A DNA stretch of 10,550 nt from an uncultured Desulfurobacterium sp. GTDB lineage: Bacteria; Aquificota; Aquificia; Desulfurobacteriales; Desulfurobacteriaceae. Below the pieces are notes generated by a model. The model had not been told where the DNA came from. It made no database searches and saw nothing but the letters and a program-made list of their open reading frames with translations. The position numbers and the translations under genes are program-made. The DNA is taken from the NCBI GenBank assembly GCA_913055135.1, contig CAJXJV010000030.1, positions 1-10,550 of the forward strand. The letters are read 5' to 3'. Numbering within the stretch: the first letter of the stretch is position 1; each line of letters starts with the position of its first letter. Positions 1-7,241 of the stretch are shown one piece after another.

Positions 1-264
1 GAGAAAATTGGTTTCCTGATGAAACATCTCGCTTTTGAGTGGGTGAAGATATCAGAAGGTTCTTTCCTTGTCGGGAAGAACATGAAAGAACTGGAAATTC
101 GTAAAAAGTACGGAGTAATAATCGTAGCAATCATCAGGGACGAGAACGTTATCGTTTCACCCTCACCCCTTTTCCAGTTTCAGCCTGGTGACACAATCGT
201 AGTCGTTGGAACTCTCGATAACGTTAAGAAGTTCGTAAAACTGGTTGAGGGTAAGGAAGAGTAA
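1..264 (+). CDS. RCK_C (TrkA-C) regulatory subunit of cation:proton antiporter, 5' partial
   Basis: The frame is open from base 1, so the gene begins before the window; 87 residues are visible. The ATG at 19 is an internal Met rather than a convincing start. The visible part fits an RCK_C/TrkA-C domain: a beta-alpha-beta pattern with G-x-x-L-V-G-K-N-M-K-E-L, a strand VIIVAIIR, then P-S-P and the signature Q-P-G-D-T-I-V-V-V-G. Such domains bind a small ligand (a nucleotide or similar) and gate potassium or proton antiporters on the cytoplasmic side. The next gene is a CPA2 antiporter whose ATG directly follows this stop codon, the arrangement seen in KhtT-KhtU-like pairs. The exact family (a stand-alone subunit of about 160 residues or a longer TrkA protein) cannot be decided because the N-terminus is missing. 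Confidence 0.8.
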   Translation, partial: EKIGFLMKHLAFEWVKISEGSFLVGKNMKELEIRKKYGVIIVAIIRDENVIVSPSPLFQFQPGDTIVVVGTLDNVKKFVKLVEGKEE

Positions 265-1440
265 ATGGAACACTTCATTTCTATTTTCGCTGCATTTGTT
301 ACAACCTTAACGGCATCCTACGCCATTTCGGTAAAGCTGAAATTTCCGGTTATTCCCCTGTATATAATTGCCGGGATTCTCATTTCTCTCATTTTTCACA
401 TTCATGATATCCACATATTCGAAGTCCTTGGTGTTATTCTCCTTCTGTTCTACATTGGACTTGAGTTTTCAATTGCAGAACTCCAGAAAAATTTCAAATC
501 GATTATCTCAGTTGGTCTTGTTGATCTTATTCTCAACACGGTTCCGATTTTCTTCGTTGCAAAGCTTTTAGGATTCAACTCATTTACAGCCTTTGTTATC
601 TCTGTTATTCTCTATCCCAGCAGTTCTGCCATAGTTTCAAAACTCCTTATAGATTTACGGAAACTTGCAAATCCGGAAGTTGACACAGTCCTTGCCATTC
701 TGGTCTTTGAGGACATTGCTGCAGCTACACTCCTTGCGTTTCTTGTCAACTTCACAAGCGGAACAGTAACACCGGCTGAAACTTTACGGATATTTGTAAA
801 GATTGCCCTGTTTATCTCTATAGCCCTCATTGTCATCATGAACGCTGGAAAACTTGTTGACCTTGTCTTCCAGAAAATGGGTACCTCGACAGAATTTTTA
901 GTTCTATTTGTTGCAACTATCCTCTTCATAATCGTTGAGGCTACACTTGGCTTTGGACTGTCTGAATCAATTGGGGCATTTATAGCAGGTATGCTCTTTG
1001 CCGAAAGCAGTTACAAGGAAAATATTGAATCTGTTGTTATTCCTTATAGAGATTTATTTGGAGCTCTTTTCTTCCTGACATTTGGTCTCTCGATAGACCT
1101 CGAGAGTTTCTCATCCTCCATTATCCTTCCTCTCATAGTTCTTCTGATAATATCTTTCATCACAAAGATTTTGACAGGACTTGTATCCGTCAGGTTTTAC
1201 AACCTTGGGGCAAAGAGAGGGCTTTCCGCCGGACTGATGCTACTGCCAAGAGGTGAATTTTCCATTCTTGTAGCTGCAACAACGCCAAAACTTGTACCAC
1301 TTACAGCTGCTTATGTTCTGTCATCATCCATTCTGGGATCAATAGCAGTCAAAGAGTCTTCCAGAGTACTCAACCTCATCTTCAAAGAAAAACCCAAAAA
1401 GAAAAGCAAACTTACCAGATCTCAGCTTCTGGGGGATTAA
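265..1440 (+). CDS. CPA2-family cation:proton antiporter membrane subunit (KefB/KhtU-like)
   Basis: This 391-residue protein is almost entirely hydrophobic, with about twelve predicted membrane helices and a short basic cytoplasmic tail (K-E-K-P-K-K-K-S-K). CPA2 landmarks are visible in order: the early helix with I-G-L-E-F near residues 64-68, P-S-S-S-A-I near 118-123, the acidic pair in V-F-E-D-I-A-A near 147-153 (E149, D150), G-L-S-E-S-I-G-A-F-I-A-G near 231-242, the L-T-F-G-L-S-I-D motif near 271-278, and P-R-G-E-F near 328-332. It should exchange K+ or Na+ for H+ across the inner membrane. KefB/C carry Gln-Asp where this protein has Glu-Asp. It lacks its own nucleotide-binding domain, so the RCK_C subunit encoded just upstream (TAA then ATG, no spacer) is the likely gate. 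The ion it carries cannot be read from the sequence. Confidence 0.88.
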   Translation: MEHFISIFAAFVTTLTASYAISVKLKFPVIPLYIIAGILISLIFHIHDIHIFEVLGVILLLFYIGLEFSIAELQKNFKSIISVGLVDLILNTVPIFFVAKLLGFNSFTAFVISVILYPSSSAIVSKLLIDLRKLANPEVDTVLAILVFEDIAAATLLAFLVNFTSGTVTPAETLRIFVKIALFISIALIVIMNAGKLVDLVFQKMGTSTEFLVLFVATILFIIVEATLGFGLSESIGAFIAGMLFAESSYKENIESVVIPYRDLFGALFFLTFGLSIDLESFSSSIILPLIVLLIISFITKILTGLVSVRFYNLGAKRGLSAGLMLLPRGEFSILVAATTPKLVPLTAAYVLSSSILGSIAVKESSRVLNLIFKEKPKKKSKLTRSQLLGD

Positions 1441-2055
1441 ATGTTTATAACCTTCGAGGGCATTGAAGGATGTGGAAAGAGCACTCAAGCGAAACTCCTG
1501 TATGAGTGGCTCCTTGATAACGGAAAAGAGGTCATCCTGACCAGAGAACCGGGAGGCACTCCTGCTGCTGAGGAGATAAGAAATTTCATTTTAGAACCAA
1601 GAGAAGAATCTTTCCCGCCATTTTCCGAGCTTTGTCTCTACATGGCTGCAAGGGGATTCCACGTTGAAAATCTGATAAAACCCTCTCTGAGAGAGGGTAT
1701 CTGGGTTATATGCGACAGGTTTGTAGATTCAACTGTTGCATACCAGGGGTATGGAAGAGGTATTGATGTTAAACTCATAGAGAATTTGAACAAAGAGGCA
1801 ACAGGAGGACTTGAACCTGATCTTACATTTTTGATAGATGTTCCGGTTGAAGTAGGCTTTGAGAGAATTGAGAAGAGGAAACAGGACAGAATGGAAAAGG
1901 AAGAGATAAACTTTCACAAAAGAGTAAGAGAGGGATTTCTTGAAATTGCCAGAGCTAACCCTGAAAGGGTTGTGGTAGTGGATGGAAGAGGCAGTGCTGA
2001 TGAAGTTTTAAAAAATATCATAGAGATATTGAGGCAAAGAACAGATGCCTTTTAG
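1441..2055 (+). CDS. tmk: Thymidylate kinase
   Basis: At 204 residues this is the usual length for bacterial Tmk, the cytoplasmic enzyme that phosphorylates dTMP to dTDP with ATP for DNA synthesis. The P-loop is G-I-E-G-C-G-K-S-T at residues 7-15. It is followed by T-R-E-P-G-G-T (34-40, dTMP site), the C-D-R-F motif (91-94), Y-Q-G-Y-G-R-G (101-107) and a Lys/Arg-rich LID (about 145-161). The absence of an Arg in the P-loop and the basic LID suggest the E. coli-like type. The ATG follows the antiporter stop directly, with GGGGG just upstream as a possible ribosome site. The 3' end overlaps holB by 11 bases. A tmk-holB pairing is common in bacteria and links nucleotide supply with replication genes. 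Confidence 0.96.
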   Translation: MFITFEGIEGCGKSTQAKLLYEWLLDNGKEVILTREPGGTPAAEEIRNFILEPREESFPPFSELCLYMAARGFHVENLIKPSLREGIWVICDRFVDSTVAYQGYGRGIDVKLIENLNKEATGGLEPDLTFLIDVPVEVGFERIEKRKQDRMEKEEINFHKRVREGFLEIARANPERVVVVDGRGSADEVLKNIIEILRQRTDAF

Positions 2056-2875
2056 CAGTGTTGTTGGACACTCAAAACAGATTTCAATTCTGAAATCTCT
2101 GCTCTCTTCAAAGAGATTTCCATCCAGTTCTCTCTTTGTTGGTCCGGAAGGAGTCGGAAAAAAATTGATAGCCACAGAAGTCCTGAAACTGCTCACGGAG
2201 AATCCACTCAACGTCAGAATCTTAGGAGAGGAAAAACCGGGTACCATAGAGGAAATAAGAGAAGCTTCGGCCTGGCTCTTCACAAAACCTTCATCCGGGA
2301 AAGGGAAAGGGCTGATAATAGACAACGCCGATGAAATGAGAAGTGAAGCTGCAAATGCTCTTCTTAAAACCCTTGAAGAACCTCCAGATTATGGATTCAT
2401 AGTATTAATAGCAAAAAACGAAGAGGCTGTTCTACCGACTCTCAGATCAAGATGTAGAGTATTCAGGTTCGGAAAACTCAGCGATTCTAACATTGAATAC
2501 CTACTTGAAAAACTTGGACTAAAACCCGATAAAAGAGTAGTGAAACTATCAAATGGAAGCGTAGGAATGGCTGTAAGGCTTTCAGAAAGCCAGGTTCCAG
2601 AGCTTATAAAAGAGTTTATAAACCTCATGAAGTCAAAGGATAAGTTAAAGGGAATCATTTCATTCTCCTCAAACTTCTCAAAACTATCGAGGGAAGAAAC
2701 TCTCCTCTTTTTGAATGCTCTTGAAAACCTCCTATCGCAGAAGGACACAGTTTTAAGGTGGTTTGAAGCTATACAGAAGGGAAGAGAGTTTTTAAAGTTC
2801 TATGGAAAGCCCCAATCTGTTGTTGAATGGATTTTGCTGGAAGTGCTACTCAAAACTGAACGTGAATCCTTTTAA
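2045..2875 (+). CDS. holB: DNA polymerase III subunit delta' (clamp loader), short zinc-less form
   Basis: This 276-residue AAA+ protein fits the delta' subunit, which with DnaX and delta loads the beta clamp onto DNA. Visible motifs are a P-loop-like G-P-E-G-V-G-K-K (33-40, with Lys where Thr/Ser is usual), a Walker B-like L-I-I-D-N-A-D-E-M (90-98), the A-N-A-L-L-K-T-L-E-E-P-P segment (103-114) and the L-R-S-R-C arginine-finger/SRC motif (133-137). The cysteine zinc module usually found after the P-loop in delta' and DnaX is absent; residues 52-70 run straight from the P-loop helix into the G-T-I-E-E-I-R-E region. The protein is also shorter than the E. coli delta' (about 334). The start overlaps tmk by 11 bases. 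The SRC motif and the tmk neighbour favour HolB over DnaX. The end overlaps the convergent gene's 3' end by 26 bases. Confidence 0.9.
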   Translation: MPFSSVVGHSKQISILKSLLSSKRFPSSSLFVGPEGVGKKLIATEVLKLLTENPLNVRILGEEKPGTIEEIREASAWLFTKPSSGKGKGLIIDNADEMRSEAANALLKTLEEPPDYGFIVLIAKNEEAVLPTLRSRCRVFRFGKLSDSNIEYLLEKLGLKPDKRVVKLSNGSVGMAVRLSESQVPELIKEFINLMKSKDKLKGIISFSSNFSKLSREETLLFLNALENLLSQKDTVLRWFEAIQKGREFLKFYGKPQSVVEWILLEVLLKTERESF

Positions 2876-3490
2876 CCTTTTGTTTTCTTATAGCCTCAGG
2901 AATATCCTCAAGGAGTTCGTGATTCCTGATTTCATCAGGATCTTTTAATCCATTGAAATTAATTAAATAAAAGTTTATCCTATCTCCATAAATCCCAGAC
3001 TCGTCAAGAACAAGTCCACAAATGTAGAGCTTTCCTTTCGAAACAAGGTTTTCAAACTCTGGAATGGAAAGAAGATTATCTATTTGCGCATCTATGTTAT
3101 TTCCATCAGGGCAGCATTCAACTGCTTCTCATTTCCTTCGTAGAGAGGAAGGAGAATATCTATGTTGTTTTCATAAACCTTTCTGAGAAGTTTAAATTCA
3201 ACCTCTGCTGCCTGAAAACCAAGCTTTATAAATTCCTCAAGGTTTACTGCTGTTGTCCCTGTAATCGCTATAAGTGGAACCTTCAACGTCTTTACTGAAT
3301 AGTAAATAGAAGCAAGGTTTGGAAGAATCTGAGAAGCTGTATTTGAAACTATGCAACTCCCTGGAAGGAGCTGGGAAATTCTCCAGACCATAGATGAAGC
3401 ACAGACTATACAGGAATCATACCTCTCGGGTTTTTCACGGGATATACAATCCCTTATTAAGAGTTTCTCTATTACCTTTACAGCTTCCAT
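2850..3490 (-). pseudogene. Beta-carbonic-anhydrase-like gene, degenerate and apparently frameshifted
   Basis: Two frames together make one protein of about 213 residues. The first runs from the ATG at 3490 to a TAG at 3092 (132 codons). The second is open from 3128 to a TGA at 2850 and has no start codon of its own. The join needs a -1 shift somewhere between 3130 and 3092. Frame one has the beta-CA order: a C-A-S-S-M segment in place of C-x-D-S-R (residues 30-34), L-L-P-G, S-N-T-A-S, S-I-Y-Y-S-V-K-T-L-K-V-P, then I-T-G-T-T-A-V-N in place of G-H-x-x-C-G (76-83). Frame two has the typical C-terminus: N-N-I-D-A-Q-I-D-N-L, then S-K-G-K-L-Y-I-C-G. One zinc cysteine (C30) remains; the His and second Cys positions are Thr and Val, so CO2 hydration is unlikely. 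The start overlaps the previous stop as TAATG. Pseudogene, sequencing error and recoding all remain possible. Confidence 0.65.
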
Positions 3491-3972
3491 TAAACCACTC
3501 TTATCTCAACCAGATTTTGAGAGGTATCAAGTATAGCAAAAGTGGATTTCCCTGTAAGATATCCGCAGAGCTCCCCAGGGTTTACAATCTGACAACCATT
3601 TAAAACTCTTGTATCGATCTCATGGGTATGACCGTAGAGAACGTAATCGAAATCTCCAGATTTTGCCAAGGAATCAACAAAGAGAGGTTCATGCATGATT
3701 GCGAATCTTTCCCCATCAATTTCCCTGTAGATAGGCTGTTTAGCTATCAATCCTCCTGAAACTTTCAACAACCCTCCAACTTCCCCATCGTTGTTTCCAA
3801 AAACTCCAACAAAATCACATTTTAGCTTTGAAAGAAACAGCTTTACAGAAAAAGGAGAGACAAAATCTCCACAGTGAATAACAAGTTCTATATCCTCAGC
3901 GTTAACCATTTCTACAAATTTCTCTATTTTCTCAAGGTTATCATGGGAATCAGAAACCACTGCAATTTTCAT
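3490..3972 (-). CDS. YfcE/MJ0936-type metallophosphoesterase
   Basis: This 160-residue protein is the usual size for the small single-domain calcineurin-like phosphoesterases (YfcE family), cytoplasmic enzymes that hydrolyse phosphodiesters using two metal ions. All metal-site motifs are visible: S-D-S-H-D-N with D8 and H10, H-C-G-D with D36, G-N-N-D-G-E at 59-64, a lone His in M-H-E-P (H94), and Y-G-H-T-H at 113-117. An N-P-G-E segment follows near the C-terminus, typical of the family. The ATG overlaps the topA stop as ATGA, and its own TAA overlaps the next gene's ATG, so the three genes are translationally coupled. The natural substrate is unknown; family members act on model phosphodiesters in vitro. 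Confidence 0.9.
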   Translation of the reverse strand: MKIAVVSDSHDNLEKIEKFVEMVNAEDIELVIHCGDFVSPFSVKLFLSKLKCDFVGVFGNNDGEVGGLLKVSGGLIAKQPIYREIDGERFAIMHEPLFVDSLAKSGDFDYVLYGHTHEIDTRVLNGCQIVNPGELCGYLTGKSTFAILDTSQNLVEIRVV

Positions 3973-6068
3973 TTTCTGTCTCCGGAGGGTGGTTTATTTG
4001 AAATAAAATCACATTCGGGATACCTGCTGCAACCGTAAAACTTCTTTCCTTTCTTGCTTCTTCTTTCAACGATGTCACCCTCACCGCACTTAGGACACTT
4101 TCCGTAGGTAATTGGAGCAGTGTACTTACATTCCGGGTAGTTCGTACAGGCTATAAATTTACCATATCTTCCGCTCTTTATTACCAGATCACCACCACAC
4201 TCTGGACACTTCTCTCCGGTTTTTTCAGGTTCCTCCTTGAGACTTTCCTTATACTTGCATTCAGGATAGTTTGAACAGGCTATAAAGGTTCCATATCTGC
4301 CGTGGATTTTAAGAAGAGGAGCTCCACATTCAGGACACTCTCTACCAATCTCCTCCCCCCTGAGATTCTTCAGCTCCTTTTCAGCCCTTTCAAGCAGTCC
4401 TTTGAACTCTCCAAAGTAGAACTCCTTCAGTACTTCTCTCCACTCCTTTTTGCCTTCCTCTATCTTGTCCAGCTCCTCTTCCACACTCGCCGTAAACTTC
4501 ACATCAACAATCTTAGGAAAAAGCCTTTTCAGTATATCGTTAATAAACTCTCCAAGCTCTGTGGGCTTTAGTTTTTGCTTATCCTTTTCTACGTATCCTC
4601 TCTGAATGATGTTTGAAATTATCGTTGCGTAGGTCGATGGTCTTCCGACTCCTTCTTCTTCGAGTGCCTTAACAAGGGTTCCCTCGGTATATCTTGGAGG
4701 AGGCTCTGTAAAGTGCTGAACTCCTTTTATCTCTTCCGGTTCTACCTTATCTCCTTCGTTCAAATCGGGAAGGAGCTTTTCCTCAACTTCCACAGGATAA
4801 ACTTTTAGAAATCCTTCTTTTTTCAAAGTGCTTCCAGTAGCCCTAAATTTTAATCCGTTTCCCTCAATATCTGCAGAAACTGTATTAAATACTGCATCTT
4901 CCATTTGAGAGGCAACAAACCGTCTCCAGATGAGATCGTAGAGCCTGTACTGTTCAGGAGTCAGGTATTCCTTAACGCTCTCCGGGGTTCTGTAAACAGA
5001 AGTAGGTCTTATCGCTTCGTGGGCATCCTGAGCAGATTTTGGAGTTTTTGTCTCATAACTTCTCTTCGTTTTTGGTAGATACTCCGAACCTATCTCTTTC
5101 TTTATAAACTTTCTGACCTCTTTAACCGCCTCATCAGAAATCCTTGTGGAATCTGTTCTCATGTAGGTAATAAGACCAACCCTCTCGTTTCCAAGGTCGA
5201 TACCCTCGTAGAGCTGCTGGGCAATCTGCATGGTCAACTTTGCAGGAAATCCAAACCGCTTTGATGCTTCCTGCTGAAGAGTTGATGTAATGAATGGTGG
5301 ATAAGGTTTTCTCTTTCTTTCCTTCCTTTCAACTCTTGTAACTGTGAAAGGCACCCCTTTTGCCCTTTCAACTAACTCCTTGGCACTTTTTTCATCAGGT
5401 ATGTCAAACTTATCAAGTTTTTTTCCATCAACTGCAAAAAGCTTTGCAGGGAACTTAGAAGTTTCTTTTCTGAAAATTCCCTCAATTGTCCAGTACTCTT
5501 TTGGAACAAACTTCCTTATCTCCTCTTCTCTGTCACAGATAAGCCTCAGAGCAACAGACTGAACTCTACCGGCAGAGAGAGCCTTCTTAAATCTCTTTGA
5601 GAGTAACGGAGAAATTGTATAACCGACGATTCTGTCAAGAATTCTCCTTGCCTGCTGGGCATTAACCTTGTTTTCATCAATCTGGTCAGGATTTTTGATT
5701 GCTTCTTCTATGGCTTTTTTCGTAACTTCATGGAATCTTACCCTGTAAATGCCATTCTTCTTTATCCTTTTCAGAGCATTTGCAATGTGCCAGCTGATTG
5801 CCTCTCCTTCACGGTCGGGGTCTGTTGCAAGAAGAACTTCATTACTTTCTTTTGCAGCCTTTTTGAGCTCTCTAAGAATTTTGTCTTTTCCCTTTATTGT
5901 TACGTACTTTGGCTTGAAATTCTTCTCTATATCTACTCCAAACTCCTTCTCAGGAAGATCTATAACATGTCCCATGGAAGCTTTTACGATAAAGTCTTTC
6001 CCTAAATACCTCTGGATTGTCTTGGCTTTTGCTGGCGATTCAACTATGAGGAGTTTTTTCTTTCCCAT
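3969..6068 (-). CDS. topA: DNA topoisomerase I (type IA)
   Basis: This 699-residue enzyme relaxes negative supercoils by cutting and rejoining one strand. The TOPRIM domain starts the protein, with V-E-S-P-A-K-A (E10) and the metal site D-P-D-R-E (D83, D85, E87). The catalytic tyrosine is in L-I-T-Y-M-R-T-D-S-T at Y302, with the conserved arginine at 304. G-V-G-R-P-S-T-Y-A-T lies further on, before the end of the catalytic core. The C-terminus carries three four-cysteine zinc ribbons of the C-P-x-C-G ... C-S/T-x-Y-P-E-C type, which bind single-stranded DNA. The start is an ATG with AGAGGT a few bases upstream, and a sigma70-like promoter lies ahead. It is the first gene of a three-gene operon on this strand. 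Confidence 0.97.
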   Translation of the reverse strand: MGKKKLLIVESPAKAKTIQRYLGKDFIVKASMGHVIDLPEKEFGVDIEKNFKPKYVTIKGKDKILRELKKAAKESNEVLLATDPDREGEAISWHIANALKRIKKNGIYRVRFHEVTKKAIEEAIKNPDQIDENKVNAQQARRILDRIVGYTISPLLSKRFKKALSAGRVQSVALRLICDREEEIRKFVPKEYWTIEGIFRKETSKFPAKLFAVDGKKLDKFDIPDEKSAKELVERAKGVPFTVTRVERKERKRKPYPPFITSTLQQEASKRFGFPAKLTMQIAQQLYEGIDLGNERVGLITYMRTDSTRISDEAVKEVRKFIKKEIGSEYLPKTKRSYETKTPKSAQDAHEAIRPTSVYRTPESVKEYLTPEQYRLYDLIWRRFVASQMEDAVFNTVSADIEGNGLKFRATGSTLKKEGFLKVYPVEVEEKLLPDLNEGDKVEPEEIKGVQHFTEPPPRYTEGTLVKALEEEGVGRPSTYATIISNIIQRGYVEKDKQKLKPTELGEFINDILKRLFPKIVDVKFTASVEEELDKIEEGKKEWREVLKEFYFGEFKGLLERAEKELKNLRGEEIGRECPECGAPLLKIHGRYGTFIACSNYPECKYKESLKEEPEKTGEKCPECGGDLVIKSGRYGKFIACTNYPECKYTAPITYGKCPKCGEGDIVERRSKKGKKFYGCSRYPECDFISNKPPSGDRK

Positions 6069-6107
6069 CCAGACCTCTAAGTTTAGTTCAACTTTAGCGA
6101 ATAGAGT

Positions 6108-6136
6108 AATGTAACGAAAGAAAGAGAAGAAGTCAA
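6108..6136 (-). promoter_or_regulatory. Predicted sigma70-type promoter for topA operon
   Basis: On the minus strand TTGACT (6136-6131) and TACATT (6113-6108) are separated by 17 bases, a good match to -35 and -10 boxes. Transcription would begin near 6101, giving a leader of about 33 bases that contains AGAGGT before the topA ATG. It lies in the 92-base gap between the DUF1847 gene and topA. This suggests that topA has its own promoter rather than depending on read-through. Confidence 0.5.
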
Positions 6137-6160
6137 AAAATTTTCGTCAAAAACAGCTAC

Positions 6161-6730
6161 TTATATCAATTTTCTCCTGTAATAGTTACTGTAAAGAGCT
6201 CCAGCAGGGTTGTGGGCTAAAACTCTATCTTTAACAATCAGCGTAGTTACAGGTGCTCTTGAGTGCATCTGGAAAAGCATGTCGTGTCCAACGCAAAGAC
6301 CAACAATTATATTCATATCGGTTTCAACTTCGTTCAGAACCTCTGCCTGACCAACAGGATTACAGGAAGCCTCTAAGAACTCTGGTTTCATCTTTTCAAT
6401 GTTTAGCTCCGCTTTATCTACAGCCCCTACCTTGCAAACCACTGAGAAAACCTCAAACCCATTTGATTCAAGGATTTTCGCAAGAATTCTTGTCTCTTCA
6501 AAAAGACCAATACAAAAAGCTATGCCGATTTTTTTAAACCCCATCCTTTTTGCAAATTCAAGGAGCTCTTCAACCCTTGTCAGCTTGCAGTAGAACTCCC
6601 TTTCAATGTCTGAAGAAACCTCCAATAGCTTTCTCTCAAATTCGGGCAGACCCTTCAAAAGCTCTTTCAGATCCTTACACTCTTTTCCTTCTCTGTAACA
6701 ACCGGGCGAGTGGCATCTGTGACACTTCAA
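6161..6730 (-). CDS. DUF1847 family cysteine-rich protein, TTG start
   Basis: This 189-residue protein resembles the DUF1847 family of anaerobes, whose function is not established as far as I know. It opens with C-H-R-C-H-S-P-G-C and a further Cys at 18, a likely metal or Fe-S site. Further conserved-looking cysteine segments are G-I-A-F-C-I-G-L (C73), V-V-C-K-V-G-A-V (C99), A-S-C-N-P-V-G-Q-A-E (C123) and G-L-C-V-G-H-D (C146). The end has V-K-D-R-V-L-A-H-N-P. The start is a TTG at 6730-6728 overlapping the upstream TGA. A strong GAGGAGGAG Shine-Dalgarno, formed by the Glu codons at the end of the upstream gene, sits just ahead and fixes this start. It is co-transcribed with the NifX-like gene and divergent from the CooS-like gene, which hints at a metal or redox role, by position only. 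Confidence 0.85.
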   Translation of the reverse strand: MKCHRCHSPGCYREGKECKDLKELLKGLPEFERKLLEVSSDIEREFYCKLTRVEELLEFAKRMGFKKIGIAFCIGLFEETRILAKILESNGFEVFSVVCKVGAVDKAELNIEKMKPEFLEASCNPVGQAEVLNEVETDMNIIVGLCVGHDMLFQMHSRAPVTTLIVKDRVLAHNPAGALYSNYYRRKLI

Positions 6731-7098
6731 TGGTGCTCCTCCTCGTTGGGCTCAAGGAGTTCCTCAAGCTCCCCCTTCTTAAACCTCTCAACTGCATCAT
6801 CGAGAAATTTCACCTCAGGTGGAATCAGGTAAATCTTAACTCCTAAAACATTCCTTACTTTATCAAAGGAACCGGGACCCATCTCCTTTACAAGAACAGC
6901 ATCAACTCCTTTCTTTCCAAACATTTCAACGATGCGAATTCCTCTTCCCCTTTCAACGTGGAGCCCTGGATTTTTCACAATCTCAATATCCCCTGTGTTA
7001 GTATCGACAATCGCAAAGTGGTTTGACTTTCCAAAGTGGGCATTAACCAGTCTTCTTCCATGAACCTCAGTATCAAGTACTGGAACTGCAACTTTCAC
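6727..7098 (-). CDS. NifX/NifB-type (dinitrogenase FeMo-cofactor biosynthesis) domain protein, GTG start
   Basis: This 123-residue protein is a single domain of the NifX/NafY/NifB C-terminal type, an RNase H-like fold that in nitrogenase maturation carries Fe-Mo-S clusters. Visible signs are the M-K-V-A-V-P-V start, A-H-F-G-K-S-N-H-F-A-I-V-D (20-32), and the G-V-D-A-V-L-V-K-E-M-G-P-G region (64-76). It ends with E-E-E-H-H. The start is a GTG at 7098-7096 with GGAGGT five bases upstream. No nitrogenase genes are in the window, and stand-alone members are widespread in anaerobes, often near Fe-S handling proteins, so a cluster- or metal-carrying role is inferred rather than shown. The next gene overlaps by four bases (TTGA). 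The divergent CooS-like protein carries an unusual metal cluster, so a maturation role is possible. Confidence 0.85.
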   Translation of the reverse strand: MKVAVPVLDTEVHGRRLVNAHFGKSNHFAIVDTNTGDIEIVKNPGLHVERGRGIRIVEMFGKKGVDAVLVKEMGPGSFDKVRNVLGVKIYLIPPEVKFLDDAVERFKKGELEELLEPNEEEHH

Positions 7099-7166
7099 TT
7101 TTACCTCCAGACTTATATTTAATTGTTAAATTCCAAACAGCTTTGTATTCAAATATTGTCTTTGGT

Positions 7167-7180
7167 TTGATTTAAGTCAA
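7167..7180. promoter_or_regulatory. FNR/DNR-type operator TTGAT-TTAA-GTCAA
   Basis: The 14 bases match the FNR-family consensus TTGAT-N4-ATCAA at nine of ten defined positions. The centre (7173.5) lies 41.5 bases before a start near 7215 predicted from the -10 box, which is the class II activator position. The box sits in the 143-base divergent spacer, so it could also influence the NifX-like gene, but no convincing minus-strand promoter was found at a matching distance. The regulator encoded at 9598-10257 has the E-x-x-S-R recognition helix expected to read TTGAT half-sites. Confidence 0.65.
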
Positions 7181-7202
7181 GGTAATTCTAAGAAATTGCC
7201 TG

Positions 7203-7235
7203 TATTCTTAAAACTGAATAAACTCAATCAGGAGG
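7203..7235 (+). promoter_or_regulatory. -10 box and ribosome site of the CooS-like gene
   Basis: TATTCT at 7203-7208 is a fair -10 hexamer (four of six) located exactly where an activator centred at -41.5 would need it. There is no good TTGACA -35, as expected for an activated promoter. The inferred transcript starts near 7215 and carries GGAGG at 7231-7235, ending six bases before the ATG at 7242. This supports that ATG as the start. Confidence 0.5.
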
Positions 7236-7241
7236 AACAGG

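Noticed and set aside
3092..3131. A programmed -1 frameshift signal in the carbonic-anhydrase-like gene.
   Set aside because: No slippery heptamer or clear downstream stem was seen, and the zinc site is already lost, so mutation or sequencing error is the simpler reading.
6132..6153. Direct repeat GTCAAAAA (6132-6139 and 6146-6153) in the gap before topA.
   Set aside because: Two short A-rich copies in an A+T-rich spacer are likely chance; one simply overlaps the proposed -35 of topA.
7099..7241. A defined minus-strand promoter for the NifX-like gene.
   Set aside because: TTGAAT followed 17 bases later by TTAACA, and TATAAG with a 13-base spacer, were both considered; neither has a good pair of boxes at correct spacing.
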